DNA of 48,382 nucleotides from Reyranella sp. (GTDB lineage Bacteria > Pseudomonadota > Alphaproteobacteria > Reyranellales > Reyranellaceae): NCBI RefSeq assembly GCF_004296935.1, contig NZ_SCVH01000029.1, positions 1 through 48,382 on the forward strand, given 5' to 3'. The notes beneath the pieces were generated by a model, which did no database searches, had not been told where the DNA came from, and saw only the letters and a list, made by a program, of their open reading frames with translations. A program made the translations under genes and the position numbers. Shown piece by piece: positions 38,732-48,170 of the stretch. The number at the start of each line of letters is the position of its first letter. Position 1 is the first letter of the stretch.

Positions 38732-40128
38732 GCCGCTTTCCCCAAACGCTGGGCACCCGGCAGCGCCCGCGCCATGGCGCGAAACGCATCACCGCGATGC
38801 TCGTAACTCTTCCACTGGTCCCACGACGCGCAGGCCGGCGAGAGCAGGACCACGGCCGGCCCTCCCCCAAGTCCCGGAACCTCACGTTGCGCGCGCACGT
38901 GCGCAGCATCGAGCGCCGACTGCAGGTCGCCGCAGCGGCTGTAGGGCAGCTTGCCCTCGAGCTGGCCGGCAAACAGGTCGGTCGCCTCACCGATCAGGAA
39001 GGCATGGCGGATGCGGTCGAAGTAGGCGGCGAGCGGCGCCACGCCACCCTCCTTCGCCTGACCGCCGAGGATCCAGTAGATGTCGCGATAGCTCGAGAGC
39101 GCCCGCGCCGTGGCGTCGGCGTTGGTCGCCTTGCTGTCGTTGACGTAGACGACATTGCCGACGGCGGCGACCCGCTCCTGGCGGTGCGGCAGGCCGGGAT
39201 AGCTGCGCAGGCCCTCGACGATCTTCTCGCGCGGCACGTCGAGCCAGCGACAGGCGGCCCAGGCGCAGGCCGCGTTCTGCGCGTTGTGGTCACCCGGCAG
39301 GGTCGGCACATCGGAGAAGTCGACCGCATAACCATCAGCGTCGATCAGGCGGCCGGCGCGGAACGACACACCGCCGGCGACCGGGCGGTCGAATGCCACC
39401 GGTACGGCAGCAATGCCCGGCCGCGACGATATCCTGCCATGGACTGCGCGCGACGGTTCGTCGTCGATGCCGATCACCGCGCAGTCGCCGACTTTCTGGC
39501 GGGCGAAGATGTTCTCCTTTGCCGCGACATAGCCCGCCATGTCGCCGTGGCGGTCGATATGGTCGGGCGTGACGTTCAGCCAAACCGCGACATTGGCGCG
39601 GAAGGTTTCGAGCAGCTCGAGCTGATACGACGAGAGCTCGAGGACATAGACGTCGCCCTCGCCCAGCGGCGCAAGGTCGAGGGCGCCACGGCCGATGTTG
39701 CCGCCGACTTCGCAACGAACGCCGGCCTGGGCCAGGATGTGGCCGATCAGCGCCGTGGTCGTCGACTTGCCATTGGTCCCGGTGATGGCCACGAAGCACG
39801 CCTTGGGCGCGGCGCGGGCCAGCAGCTCGACGTCGCAGATGATCTTCTTGCCCGCCGCCCGCGCTGCCGCCGCCACGGGATGCGGTGCGGGCAGGTGGCT
39901 CGGGATTCCCGGGCTGATGATCAGGGCCGCCGTGCGCGGCCAGTCGATCGATGCCGGATCCGTCACGGACACACCGGCCGCCGCCGCGGCCGCGCGCGAC
40001 GCTGCGTTGTCGTCCCAGGCGACACAGCCCACGCCCGCCGCCGTCAGCGCCCGCGCCGTCGCCAGGCCGGAGCGCGCGAGCCCCAGCACGACGAAGGACG
40101 AGCCCTTGAGGACGGCGAGATCGATCAT
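38728..40128 (-). CDS. murD: UDP-N-acetylmuramoyl-L-alanine--D-glutamate ligase
   Basis: This 466-residue Mur ligase adds D-Glu. It has a Rossmann-like N-terminal UDP-binding domain (V-L-G-L-A-R-S-G), the ATP loop I-T-G-T-N-G-K-S-T-T-T near 115-125, the Mur-ligase N-V-T-P-D-H-I-D-R-H near 186-195, and the C-terminal domain with N-D-S-K-A-T-N near 320 and S-P-A-C-A-S-W-D near 422. It starts four bases after the mraY stop and overlaps ftsW by ATGA. Confidence 0.96.
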   Translation of the reverse strand: MIDLAVLKGSSFVVLGLARSGLATARALTAAGVGCVAWDDNAASRAAAAAAGVSVTDPASIDWPRTAALIISPGIPSHLPAPHPVAAAARAAGKKIICDVELLARAAPKACFVAITGTNGKSTTTALIGHILAQAGVRCEVGGNIGRGALDLAPLGEGDVYVLELSSYQLELLETFRANVAVWLNVTPDHIDRHGDMAGYVAAKENIFARQKVGDCAVIGIDDEPSRAVHGRISSRPGIAAVPVAFDRPVAGGVSFRAGRLIDADGYAVDFSDVPTLPGDHNAQNAACAWAACRWLDVPREKIVEGLRSYPGLPHRQERVAAVGNVVYVNDSKATNADATARALSSYRDIYWILGGQAKEGGVAPLAAYFDRIRHAFLIGEATDLFAGQLEGKLPYSRCGDLQSALDAAHVRAQREVPGLGGGPAVVLLSPACASWDQWKSYEHRGDAFRAMARALPGAQRLGKAA

Positions 40129-40132
40129 CCGA

Positions 40133-41224
40133 TCACCTCAGCTTCAGCGTGGCGAGGCCGGCCATCGCCAGGATGGCGGCGATGATCCAGAAGCGGAAGA
40201 CGATGGTGGGCTCAGCCCACCCCTTCTGCTCGAAATGATGATGCAGCGGCGCCATGCGAAAGACGCGGCGCCCCGTCCATTTGTAGGACAGGACCTGGAC
40301 GATCACCGAGACGGTCTCGAGGACGAACAGTCCGCCCACGATCGCCAGCACGATCTCGTGCTTGGTGACGACGGCCACGGCGCCCAGCGCGCCACCGATG
40401 GCGAGCGACCCCGTATCGCCCATGAACACCATTGCAGGCGGTGCGTTGAACCAGAGGAAGCCGAGCCCGGCGCCAATCAGCGCCGCCAGCAGCACCGCCA
40501 GTTCGCCCGAACGCGGGACATGATGAAGATAGAGATAGTTTGTGAGGATGATGTTGCCGACCACATAGGTGATCAGGCCGAACACCGCCGACGCCATGAT
40601 AACCGGGCCGATCGCCAGACCGTCGAGCCCATCGGTCAGGTTGACCGCATTGGAGGCTCCGACCATCACGAGACCACCGAAGGCCACAAAGCCTACGATA
40701 CCCAGGGGCAGCAGCACGTCCTTCAGGAACGGAAACGCCAGCATGTACCGGAGCGGTGTCGGCGAGAGTTGCGCGATGAGGTAAGTGGCAATGGCGGCAA
40801 CCACGATCGACAGGGCGAGCTTTACCTTGCCCGGTACACCCTTGGAATTGCGCTTCGTCACCTTGAGGAAATCGTCCCACAGGCCGATCGCGCCGAACGC
40901 CAAGGTGACGCCGAGCACGATCCAGACGTATCGGTTGGTGAGGTCGGCCCACAGCAGCGTGGCGACGGCGAGCGTGATCAGGATCAGGAGGCCGCCCATC
41001 GTCGGCGTGCCCTTCTTGGTCATGAGGTGGCTGGCGGGCCCGTCGTCGCGGATCGGCTGACCCTGCTGCTGCTTGCTGCGCAGCCAGCGGATCAGGACGC
41101 CGCCGATCAGGAAACTCAGCACCAGCGCGGTCAGGAACGCGCCGATCGACCGGAACGTCAGGTAGCGGAACAGATTGAACGGACTGAAGACGTCCGCCAG
41201 CGGATAGAGAAGGTTATAGAACAT
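40133..41224 (-). CDS. mraY: Phospho-N-acetylmuramoyl-pentapeptide transferase
   Basis: This 363-residue inner-membrane enzyme makes lipid I from UDP-MurNAc-pentapeptide and undecaprenyl phosphate. About ten transmembrane segments are present. Signature motifs are K-K-G-T-P-T-M-G-G near 70-78, the catalytic aspartates in G-L-W-D-D-F-L-K near 115, N-L-T-D-G-L-D-G-L near 190-198, and the [13 protein letters not shown] loop near 323-335. The ATG at 41224 follows the murF stop by two bases. Confidence 0.96.
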   Translation of the reverse strand: MFYNLLYPLADVFSPFNLFRYLTFRSIGAFLTALVLSFLIGGVLIRWLRSKQQQGQPIRDDGPASHLMTKKGTPTMGGLLILITLAVATLLWADLTNRYVWIVLGVTLAFGAIGLWDDFLKVTKRNSKGVPGKVKLALSIVVAAIATYLIAQLSPTPLRYMLAFPFLKDVLLPLGIVGFVAFGGLVMVGASNAVNLTDGLDGLAIGPVIMASAVFGLITYVVGNIILTNYLYLHHVPRSGELAVLLAALIGAGLGFLWFNAPPAMVFMGDTGSLAIGGALGAVAVVTKHEIVLAIVGGLFVLETVSVIVQVLSYKWTGRRVFRMAPLHHHFEQKGWAEPTIVFRFWIIAAILAMAGLATLKLR

Positions 41225-41226
41225 CC

Positions 41227-42633
41227 CTAGCGTCCCACCTCGCCGCCGCTTGCCGCCACGATGGCGTCTACGACGATCTTCATTTTCGACCCCAGCGAAC
41301 CCTTCACCGCGACCACATCGCCGGCGTGGAGCGCCGCTGCGAATTCTCCTGCCAGCGCGACCGAATCCGGCCTGTGCGCGCCACGCTGCGCCGGCGCCAG
41401 CTTCTGCCAGAGCGCCTGCATGTGCGGCCCACACAGGAACACCTGCGCGGCGCCACTCGACGCCACAGCGTCGGCAAGACCGGCGTGCAGCACATCGGCC
41501 TGCTCGCCCAACTCTCGCATGTCGCCCAGCGCCAGCATCCGCCGCCCGCCCGCCTTCGGCTCGGTCCGCGCCAGCACGGCCAGCATGGCCCGCACCGATA
41601 CCGGATTGCCGTTGTAGCTCTCGTCGAGCAGCTCGATCGTGCCCGTGCCGAACTGCAGCTGGCGACGCGCGCCGCGGCCGGGCGACGCCTTCAGCTCGGC
41701 CAGTGTCGCCGCAGCCTTGGTGACATCCGCGCCGAGCGCCTCAGCGACGGCGAGCGCCGCCACACTGTTCAGCACCCAATGCTCGCCTGCCGCGCCTAGC
41801 CGATACTCGATCCGACGCCCATGGATCAAGGCGGCAACGTCGCTGCCCGAATCCTGCAGGTCACACGAGACAAGCCGCGCGGCGGCAATGTCGCTGCGAC
41901 CGAAGCCAACGATGCGCGAAACGCCAAATTGACGGGCTTTCTCGACCAGTCGCGCATAGTGCCGATTGTCGCAATTGAGCACGGCCACTGCACCTTCAGC
42001 CATGCCGGCAAACAGGCAGCCCTTCTCGTCGGCGATCGCCTCCTCGCTGCCCATGTGACCGATATGAGCAGGCCCCACATTGGTCACGACGCCGACATGC
42101 GCCTCGACCTGGCGGGCGAGCGGTTCGATCTCGCCGGGATGGTTCATGCCGATCTCGAAGACGCCGTAGCGCGCCTCGCGCGGCAGGCGCGCCAGGCTGA
42201 TCGGAACGCCGACGTGATTGTTGTAGCTCGCCACGCTGGCCGAGGTCGGCGCCTGGGCCGACAGCATCGCGCGCAAGGCGTCCTTGGTGCTGGTCTTGCC
42301 GACCGAGCCGGTGACGCTGGCGATGCGTGCCTTGCTGCGGCGGCGGCCGGCGCGACCGAGGTCGACCAGTGCCTTCATGGTGTCGGGCACGCGGATCAAC
42401 GTGCCGCGCGCACCCTCGACGTCGCGCGAGACGACGGCTGCGGCGGCACCGCGCGCGAGCGCATCGGCCACGAAGCCGTGACCGTCAGTGGTCTCGCCAC
42501 CGAGGGCAAAGAAGAGGTCGCCCTTGCCGACGGCGCGGCTGTCGAACGTCACGCCGTCCGCCTCGAAGGGTGCGACGGCCACGATCGGCGACAACGCCTT
42601 GCTCACTTCATCGGAGGTCCAGAGGGCGGTCAT
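41227..42633 (-). CDS. murF: UDP-N-acetylmuramoyl-tripeptide--D-alanyl-D-alanine ligase
   Basis: This 468-residue Mur ligase adds the D-Ala-D-Ala dipeptide made by Ddl. The N-terminal domain has V-T-F-D-S-R-A-V near 28-35, the ATP loop is [11 protein letters not shown] near 107-117, S-Y-N-N-H-V-G-V-P near 134 is MurF-specific, and the C-terminal domain has D-E-S-Y-N-G-N-P near 330. The ATG overlaps the murE TGA by four bases. Confidence 0.96.
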   Translation of the reverse strand: MTALWTSDEVSKALSPIVAVAPFEADGVTFDSRAVGKGDLFFALGGETTDGHGFVADALARGAAAAVVSRDVEGARGTLIRVPDTMKALVDLGRAGRRRSKARIASVTGSVGKTSTKDALRAMLSAQAPTSASVASYNNHVGVPISLARLPREARYGVFEIGMNHPGEIEPLARQVEAHVGVVTNVGPAHIGHMGSEEAIADEKGCLFAGMAEGAVAVLNCDNRHYARLVEKARQFGVSRIVGFGRSDIAAARLVSCDLQDSGSDVAALIHGRRIEYRLGAAGEHWVLNSVAALAVAEALGADVTKAAATLAELKASPGRGARRQLQFGTGTIELLDESYNGNPVSVRAMLAVLARTEPKAGGRRMLALGDMRELGEQADVLHAGLADAVASSGAAQVFLCGPHMQALWQKLAPAQRGAHRPDSVALAGEFAAALHAGDVVAVKGSLGSKMKIVVDAIVAASGGEVGR

Positions 42634-44135
42634 GTCAACGCCTTCCCAGGCCCGGAAACGCCCGCCAGCTCGCGGGCAACCTCCGCATCGTCGAAATGGT
42701 GAGTGACGCCCTTGATGGTCTGTCCCGTCTCGTGGCCCTTGCCGGCGATCAGCAACAGATCGTCGGCGCTGCCGAGGGCGGCCATGCCCGCTTCGATGGC
42801 AGCGTGACGTCCGTCGGCGGCCTCGATCCAATTCCTGCGATCGGCTGCGATGCCGCGCAGGATCTCGGCGCGAATCGCCGCGGGCTCCTCGCTGCGCGGA
42901 TTATCGTCGGTGACGATCGCGAGGTCGGCAAGCCGGGTCGCGATCTCGCCCATGACCGGCCGCTTGGCGCGATCGCGATCGCCGCCGCAGCCGAACACCA
43001 CGACCAGCTTGCCGCGCGCGAACGGGCGAAGCGTGCGCAACACGGTCTCCAGCGCCTCGGGCTTGTGGGCGTAATCGACATAGATCGGCGCGCCGGAGCG
43101 ATGGCGCGCGACGAGCTGCAGGCGGCCGGGTGCCCCGGTGAGCTTCGCCAGCGCCGCCGCGGCCCGGGCGGGATCGCCACCGGTCGCCACGACGAGGCCG
43201 AGCGCCGCAAGCGCATTGGAGGCCTGGAAGCCGCCGACCAGCGGCAGGTCGATTTCATGGCGCGCGCCCAGAACCTCGATCGCAAGACGCTGGCCGGTCG
43301 AGGTCGGATCGTCGCGGACCAGGCGGATTTCTCGTCCCCTGGCGCCGTAGGTCCAGAAGCGAATGCCGCGACGTCGGCAGATCGCGGCCAACGCCTCGGC
43401 ACGGTCGCTGTCGGCATTGACGATAGCTGTACCGCCATCCGGCAACAGGCTGTCGAACAGCCGTGCTTTGGCCGCGAAGTAGGCATCCATCGACGAATGG
43501 TAGTCGAGGTGCTCGTGCGTGAGATTGGTGAAGGCCGCCGCCGCGAGCCGGACGCCGTCGAGGCGATGCTGATCGAGGCCGTGGCTCGACGCCTCGATCG
43601 CCAGATGGGCGACACCCTCGCGGGCGAGCGTCGCCAGATCCTCGTGGAGCTGGACCGGATCGGGAGTCGTGAGGCCGGCCTCGCGCGTCAGCCCCGGCGA
43701 GACGATGCCGAGCGTGCCGACGCTCGCGGCCTTGAAGCCGAGCGCCTCCCAGATCTGGCGCACGAAATGGACGGTAGAAGACTTGCCGTTGGTGCCGGTG
43801 ACGGCGACGATGGTGGCAGGCTGGAGGCCGGCGAACGCTGCCGCCATCAACGCCACACGGCGGCGCGGATTGGCATCGCGGACGACGACGATGCCGGGAT
43901 CGAGCGCCGGCAACGGCGCGTCGGAAGCCGCGAGGATGGTCGTGGCGCCGCGGCCCACCGCATCGGCAACGAAAGCAGCACCATCGTGTTTCGCGCCGGG
44001 CAATGCCGCGAACAGATAGCCCGGCCGGACCTTTCGCGAATCGAGGGTCAGGCCGGCGAGAACGGGATCGCGCGGCAGCGCGGGAAGGGACGCGGTGTCA
44101 TGTGCGCTGCGGCGCATGAGCTCACTCAGCCGCAA
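42630..44135 (-). CDS. murE: UDP-N-acetylmuramoyl-L-alanyl-D-glutamate--2,6-diaminopimelate ligase
   Basis: This Mur ligase of about 501 residues adds meso-diaminopimelate; the specificity motif D-N-P-R is present in T-D-D-N-P-R-S-E-E-P. The ATP loop is V-T-G-T-N-G-K-S-S-T and the carbamylated-lysine region contains H-L-D-Y-H. I place the start at TTG 44135, giving R-L-S-E-L after the initiator as in most MurE proteins, with GGGAG nine bases upstream. This overlaps ftsI by 14 bases. The first ATG (44117) would remove that conserved segment but starts four bases after the ftsI stop and remains possible. Confidence 0.93.
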   Translation of the reverse strand: MRLSELMRRSAHDTASLPALPRDPVLAGLTLDSRKVRPGYLFAALPGAKHDGAAFVADAVGRGATTILAASDAPLPALDPGIVVVRDANPRRRVALMAAAFAGLQPATIVAVTGTNGKSSTVHFVRQIWEALGFKAASVGTLGIVSPGLTREAGLTTPDPVQLHEDLATLAREGVAHLAIEASSHGLDQHRLDGVRLAAAAFTNLTHEHLDYHSSMDAYFAAKARLFDSLLPDGGTAIVNADSDRAEALAAICRRRGIRFWTYGARGREIRLVRDDPTSTGQRLAIEVLGARHEIDLPLVGGFQASNALAALGLVVATGGDPARAAAALAKLTGAPGRLQLVARHRSGAPIYVDYAHKPEALETVLRTLRPFARGKLVVVFGCGGDRDRAKRPVMGEIATRLADLAIVTDDNPRSEEPAAIRAEILRGIAADRRNWIEAADGRHAAIEAGMAALGSADDLLLIAGKGHETGQTIKGVTHHFDDAEVARELAGVSGPGKALT

Positions 44136-45984
44136 CGCGACGCACTCCCGCTGCGGGTGCCGCTGCGGTCTGCGCCGTGCCGGGCCGCGCCGGCAAGGCT
44201 TTGCGTTGCTCGGAGCCGCGATGACGCGCATTCGCCGGCACGAACTGCGGCGGCACCACCGGTGCAGGCACCGGCGTCGAGGCGATCTCGAGGGGCGGCA
44301 GACCCTCCTTGAGGTCGCCCGGCAGGACGCCATACAACGACACGATGCCTTCGATGATGTTCTTGACCGACGGCGCGGCCACCCAGCCGGCCGTGGCGTA
44401 GCCGCCGGTTTCCGGAAGCCCCTTGGGCTCGTCGAGCGAGACGAGAATGACGAATTTCGGATCGTTCATGGGAAACATGCCAACGTACGAACTGATCAGG
44501 GCTTTTTGGCGGTAGCCGCCGCGGGCCGGCTTCTCCGCGGTACCGGTCTTGCCGCCAACCTCATATCCCACGACGTTCGAGTTCTTGCCCGTGCCCTCGA
44601 CGACGTTCAGCCGCAGGAGTTGGCGCAGGCTGAGCGACGTCTTGGTCTGGATCACGCGCCGGCCCGGGTCGCTCGCCGCGGTCCGCTTCACAAGGCTGGG
44701 CTGATAAAGGATGCCGCCGTTCACCACGGCCGCCGACCCTGTCGCCAGGTGCAGCGGCGTCACCGAAATGCCGTGCCCGAAGGCGATGGTCATGGTGTTG
44801 ATCTTCATCCAGTGCCGCGGATAGAGCGGGCTGGCCACCTCGGGCAGCTGGGTCGACAGCGGCTTCAGGAAACCGATCCTGTCGAAGAAGGCGCGCTGGG
44901 TCTCCGGCCCCATCTCGACGGCCATCTTGGCCGAGGCGATGTTGGACGAATACTTGAAGATTTCCGGCACCGACAGCGGACGCCGCTGGGCATGGTCGTC
45001 GTTGATCGTGAAGCGGTCGATCTTGATGGGTGACGAGGCGTCGAAGACGCTGCTCATCGTCACCCGGCCGGTATCGAGCGCCATAGCGGTATTGAAGATC
45101 TTGAAGGTCGATCCCTGCTCGTAGACGCCCAGGGTGGCGCGGTTGAACAGCGCCTCGTTGGTGAGGGTTTTGGTGCTGTTGGGATCGAACGTCGGCAGCG
45201 ACGCCATGGCGAGGACCTCGCCATTGGTCGCGTCCATGACGATCGCGGTGGCACCGATCGCCGAGAACTTCTGGGCGGCTCGCGCGATCTCGCGCTCGAC
45301 CATGCGCTGCAGGCGGAGATCGATCGACAGCTGCACGGTCTCGCCGCTCTGAAGCTGCTGGTCGAAGAAGCGCTCGACGCCGGCGAGCCCGGCGTTGTCG
45401 ACGCTGGCATAGCCCATGATGTGCGCCGCGGCCGAACCCTGCGGGTAGATGCGCCGCTCCTCGGCCTGGAATTCGAGGCCGGGAATGCCGAGACGGTTGA
45501 CGAGGTTGTGCTCGCGCGGGCTCAGACCGCGCTTGATCCAGACGAAGGTCTTGTCGCCCTCGAGCTTTTCCCGGACGTCGTCGTATTTCAGCTCCGGCAG
45601 GGCGCCGACGATCTTGCGCGCGGCGTCCTGGGGCTCGAGCAGCAGCCGCGGATTGACGAAGGCCGACATCACCGGGACCGACGTGGCGAGCACGGCGCCG
45701 TTGCGATCGACGATGTCGGCGCGCTCCGACTGGATCGAGCCGCCGCGCGCCGCGACACGCTGGGTCGGCTCGGCCCCGTCGCGCAGCAGCGAGACGTAGC
45801 CCATCCGCAGGCCGACGGCGACGAAGGCAATCACGAAGATCGCCGAGGCGATGACAAGACGCTGCCGTGCCGTCTCCTGGGCGTCGCCCTTGAGGCGGTC
45901 CTGCGGCGAGCCGTAACGCGCGCCGGCCGCCGCGTTTGCCGCGGCGGCCGGTTCGGGCGAGCCAGACTTGCGCCACAGCCTCAC
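44122..45984 (-). CDS. ftsI: Septal peptidoglycan transpeptidase FtsI (PBP3)
   Basis: This 620-residue class B penicillin-binding protein cross-links septal peptidoglycan. It has a cytoplasmic tail, one transmembrane helix (about 43-63), and a PBP dimer domain with R-G-S/G-I-type motifs. The transpeptidase domain carries S-T-F-K (nucleophilic Ser near 292), S-S-N near 344 and K-T-G-T near 476. A Pro/Ala-rich tail of about 60 residues follows the catalytic domain. The start is GTG at 45984, overlapping the ftsL TGA as GTGA. Confidence 0.96.
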   Translation of the reverse strand: MRLWRKSGSPEPAAAANAAAGARYGSPQDRLKGDAQETARQRLVIASAIFVIAFVAVGLRMGYVSLLRDGAEPTQRVAARGGSIQSERADIVDRNGAVLATSVPVMSAFVNPRLLLEPQDAARKIVGALPELKYDDVREKLEGDKTFVWIKRGLSPREHNLVNRLGIPGLEFQAEERRIYPQGSAAAHIMGYASVDNAGLAGVERFFDQQLQSGETVQLSIDLRLQRMVEREIARAAQKFSAIGATAIVMDATNGEVLAMASLPTFDPNSTKTLTNEALFNRATLGVYEQGSTFKIFNTAMALDTGRVTMSSVFDASSPIKIDRFTINDDHAQRRPLSVPEIFKYSSNIASAKMAVEMGPETQRAFFDRIGFLKPLSTQLPEVASPLYPRHWMKINTMTIAFGHGISVTPLHLATGSAAVVNGGILYQPSLVKRTAASDPGRRVIQTKTSLSLRQLLRLNVVEGTGKNSNVVGYEVGGKTGTAEKPARGGYRQKALISSYVGMFPMNDPKFVILVSLDEPKGLPETGGYATAGWVAAPSVKNIIEGIVSLYGVLPGDLKEGLPPLEIASTPVPAPVVPPQFVPANARHRGSEQRKALPARPGTAQTAAAPAAGVRRVAAE

Positions 45985-46532
45985 CGGCGTCCTCCATCAT
46001 TTCGCGAGAGGATTTCGTCGATCGAGGCTGCGACACCCTGGGTGTCGCCTACCGGACCCGATGTAGCCGGCTCTTGGATTATGGCCGGTCGAGGGGGCGT
46101 CGTGGGTCCGGTGGAACGTGCTGAAAGGGGTGCGGAGGCCGGCGAGGGGCTGCCGGCCTCCGCTGCGACGCGACCACCACCGGGCAAAGTCGACGAGGGG
46201 ACGTCGTTGCCCGTACGTGGGGGGGAAGGGAGTGGTGGATCGCGCCGCGGGGGGACAGATTCGGGTTTGAGCGAGTCGAGCCGGATGACCTGCTTGATCG
46301 AGGCCGGCTCGAGCTTGAGATATTTCTGGGCGAGCTTCTCGACGCGCTCGGCCTCGTTGAGGTGAGCCCATTCGACCCGCAGGATGTGCGTGGCCTGCTG
46401 GCTCTCCACAATCTTGTGGTTGGTGCGGTCGATCCGCTCCTCGAGGTCCTGCACCTTGTACTTCACGGTGAACAGGCCCACCGCCGTGGCGACGGCGGCA
46501 ATCGACCAGAAGACGAGTCCGCGGTGGATCAT
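45981..46532 (-). CDS. ftsL: Cell division protein FtsL with a long Pro-rich C-terminal tail
   Basis: This 183-residue bitopic protein has an N-terminal transmembrane helix (about 6-24) followed by a coiled coil (K-V-Q-D-L-E-E-R-I through E-K-L-A-Q-K-Y-L, about 27-72), as expected for FtsL of the FtsQLB complex. After about residue 90 comes a low-complexity tail of about 90 residues rich in Pro, Ser, Ala and Gly that most FtsL proteins lack. Its identity rests on position between rsmH and ftsI and on architecture more than on sequence. The ATG overlaps the rsmH stop by four bases. Confidence 0.85.
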   Translation of the reverse strand: MIHRGLVFWSIAAVATAVGLFTVKYKVQDLEERIDRTNHKIVESQQATHILRVEWAHLNEAERVEKLAQKYLKLEPASIKQVIRLDSLKPESVPPRRDPPLPSPPRTGNDVPSSTLPGGGRVAAEAGSPSPASAPLSARSTGPTTPPRPAIIQEPATSGPVGDTQGVAASIDEILSRNDGGRR

Positions 46533-47482
46533 GCGCGCCCCCCGGGAACGCCGAGCTTCTCGGCGACGCGCAGGCGGGCCGAGCGGGCGCGCGGATTGGC
46601 GGCCACTTCCGACGCCGTCGGCAGCACCGGCTTGCGCGTGAGGTCGCGCAGCGTAACCTCGGCTTCGACGGCGCGCGGCGGCGCGTGGCGCGACGGGCTG
46701 GGCGTGCGGCCAGCGCGGGCGCGTACGTATTCCTTGACGGCGCGGTCTTCCAGCGAATGAAACGACACCACGGCCAGGCGGCCGCCCGGCGCCAGCACGG
46801 AGTCGGCCGCGGCGAGGCCGCGCTCCAGCTCGCCCAATTCGTCGTTCACTGCGATGCGCAGCGCCTGGAAGGCCCGCGTCGCGGGGTCGCTCTCGTCCTT
46901 CGCCGAGGGACCGACGGCGCGGCGGACGATCTCCGCCAGTTCGCCGGTCGTCTCGATTCGCTTGACCTTGCGCGCCTCGACGATGGCGCGCGCGACCCGG
47001 CGGCTGCGCCGCTCCTCGCCATAGCGCCAGAAGATGTCGGCGAGCTCGGCCTCGTCGGCCTCGTTCACCAGATCCGCCGCCGATGGGCCGCGCTTTTCCA
47101 TGCGCATGTCGAGGGGACCGTCACCACGGAAGGAGAAGCCGCGTTCGGCACGATCGAACTGCATCGACGAGACGCCGAGATCGAGCGCCACGCCATCGAC
47201 ATCGTCGACGCCTTCCGCGGACAAGAGCTCGGCCATGTCGCCGAAGCGGCCTTCGATCAGGCGCAACCGCGGCGCATAGCGCGCGGCCATTGCCTGGCCA
47301 GCGGCGATGGCGTCGGGGTCGCGGTCGATGGCGATCACCTGGCAGTCGGCGCGATCGAGCATGGCAGCGGTATAGCCGCCGGCGCCGAAGGTGCCGTCGA
47401 CATAGCGGCCGCCGTCACGCGGCTGAAGTGCGTCGACCACCTCGCGCGCGAGGACGGGCACATGGCCACCGGCGCCGCTCAC
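46529..47482 (-). CDS. rsmH: 16S rRNA (cytosine(1402)-N(4))-methyltransferase RsmH (MraW)
   Basis: This 317-residue SAM-dependent enzyme methylates N4 of C1402 in 16S rRNA. Motifs: H-V-P-V-L-A-R-E-V near 7-15, SAM loop [10 protein letters not shown] near 28-37, I-D-R-D-P-D-A near 54, L-D-L-G-V-S-S-M-Q near 103, and [10 protein letters not shown] near 246-255. The start is GTG at 47482, overlapping the mraZ TGA as GTGA; the ORF is open further upstream but lies within mraZ there. Confidence 0.96.
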   Translation of the reverse strand: MSGAGGHVPVLAREVVDALQPRDGGRYVDGTFGAGGYTAAMLDRADCQVIAIDRDPDAIAAGQAMAARYAPRLRLIEGRFGDMAELLSAEGVDDVDGVALDLGVSSMQFDRAERGFSFRGDGPLDMRMEKRGPSAADLVNEADEAELADIFWRYGEERRSRRVARAIVEARKVKRIETTGELAEIVRRAVGPSAKDESDPATRAFQALRIAVNDELGELERGLAAADSVLAPGGRLAVVSFHSLEDRAVKEYVRARAGRTPSPSRHAPPRAVEAEVTLRDLTRKPVLPTASEVAANPRARSARLRVAEKLGVPGGRA

Positions 47483-47958
47483 GCGTCGCCTCCACCGAGG
47501 CCGCGCACGAAGGCTGCCATCTTGTCGCGATCGCCGTCGCGGCGGGCCTGCCAGCGCTTGGGATTCCACATCTGGAACTTGTCGCCCTTGCCGACCAGCA
47601 TGACGCCGTCGTCGACTCCGAGCGCTTGGGAGAATTCGGCCGGCATCGAGAAGCGGCCGTCCGGCTCCATGGCAATGGTGCGGGCACTGGCCGAGAGATA
47701 GCCGGCGGGATCGAAGGCCTCGTCGTCGAGCGCCACCTTGAGCGAGCCCTTGGGGCCCAGCGCCTCGACGCGAAGCCGGTCGAGCATGGCGTCGAAGCCC
47801 AGGCGCGAGTTTCCGTTCACGACGCCCGGCACGTTGGGTGAGTGGTAGAGGACGAAAGCCCCGCGGTCGTCGGCCGGCAGCTCGTCGCGGAAGGCGGCGG
47901 GCAACAAGACCCGGCCTTTTTTGTCGAGCTTGATCAGGATTTCGGACCGAAAGGCCAC
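47479..47958 (-). CDS. mraZ: Transcriptional regulator MraZ
   Basis: This 159-residue DNA-binding protein represses its own dcw promoter in characterised bacteria. It has two AbrB-like domains, each with the D-x-x-G-R loop: [10 protein letters not shown] (11-20) and E-P-D-G-R-F-S-M-P (97-105). The start is GTG at 47958, preceded by GGGGGACAGG. Four evenly spaced GGGA repeats 58-92 bp upstream are the probable binding site. It is the first protein gene after rnpB and leads the whole cell-wall cluster. Confidence 0.95.
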   Translation of the reverse strand: MAFRSEILIKLDKKGRVLLPAAFRDELPADDRGAFVLYHSPNVPGVVNGNSRLGFDAMLDRLRVEALGPKGSLKVALDDEAFDPAGYLSASARTIAMEPDGRFSMPAEFSQALGVDDGVMLVGKGDKFQMWNPKRWQARRDGDRDKMAAFVRGLGGGDA

Positions 47959-48015
47959 GACCCTGTCCCCCTAAATCCACGACAGGTGCCCCACGCCCCT
48001 GCGGTTCCCTGCTTA

Positions 48016-48050
48016 CGGGATAGTATGGGATATCATGGGATAATCAGGGA
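48016..48050. promoter_or_regulatory. Probable MraZ operator: four 5-bp repeats with 5-bp spacers
   Basis: On the plus strand CGGGA (48016-48020), TGGGA (48026-48030), TGGGA (48036-48040) and AGGGA (48046-48050) recur with an exact 10-bp period. Family knowledge: MraZ binds several TGGGN repeats separated by 5 bp upstream of mraZ, one per helical turn, via its ring-shaped oligomer. The array lies 58-92 bp upstream of the mraZ GTG and overlaps AT-rich hexamers that could form the promoter. Confidence 0.8.
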
Positions 48051-48068
48051 AGCAATGTCGAAAAGCGG

Positions 48069-48137
48069 GATTCGGTGAGGAATCTGAAGAGCTTAGCCAC
48101 AATATCTATTGTGCACTGATGGTTAAAAACCACAATA
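48069..48137. promoter_or_regulatory. CACAATA repeats, CtrA-like half-site and two GANTC sites upstream of mraZ
   Basis: The stretch between the MraZ boxes and rnpB contains GATTC (48069-48073) and GAATC (48080-48084), both CcrM methylation sites of the form GANTC. It also holds a palindrome CACAATA-TC-TATTGTG (48098-48113), a third CACAATA (48131-48137) exactly 33 bp from the first, and TTAACCAT on the minus strand (48126-48119), a CtrA half-site. A minus-strand TTGTGG-N17-ACAATA pair could be a promoter that uses these repeats. All are motif matches by eye. Confidence 0.4.
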
Positions 48138-48147
48138 GGTTGAGAAT

Positions 48148-48164
48148 TTGCCCTATTCGGGCAA
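48148..48164 (-). terminator. Hairpin just downstream of rnpB
   Basis: TTGCCC (48148-48153) and GGGCAA (48159-48164) form a 6-bp stem with a 5-base loop, starting a few bases after the expected 3' end of RNase P RNA. On the minus strand only ATTCT follows, so termination would be weak; it may instead mark RNA processing or allow read-through into mraZ. Confidence 0.45.
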
Positions 48165-48170
48165 CAAATG

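Noticed and set aside
48093-48101. TTAGCCACA, one mismatch from a DnaA box
   Set aside because: A single imperfect site with no cluster, no dnaA/dnaN or AT-rich unwinding region nearby; not evidence of an origin.
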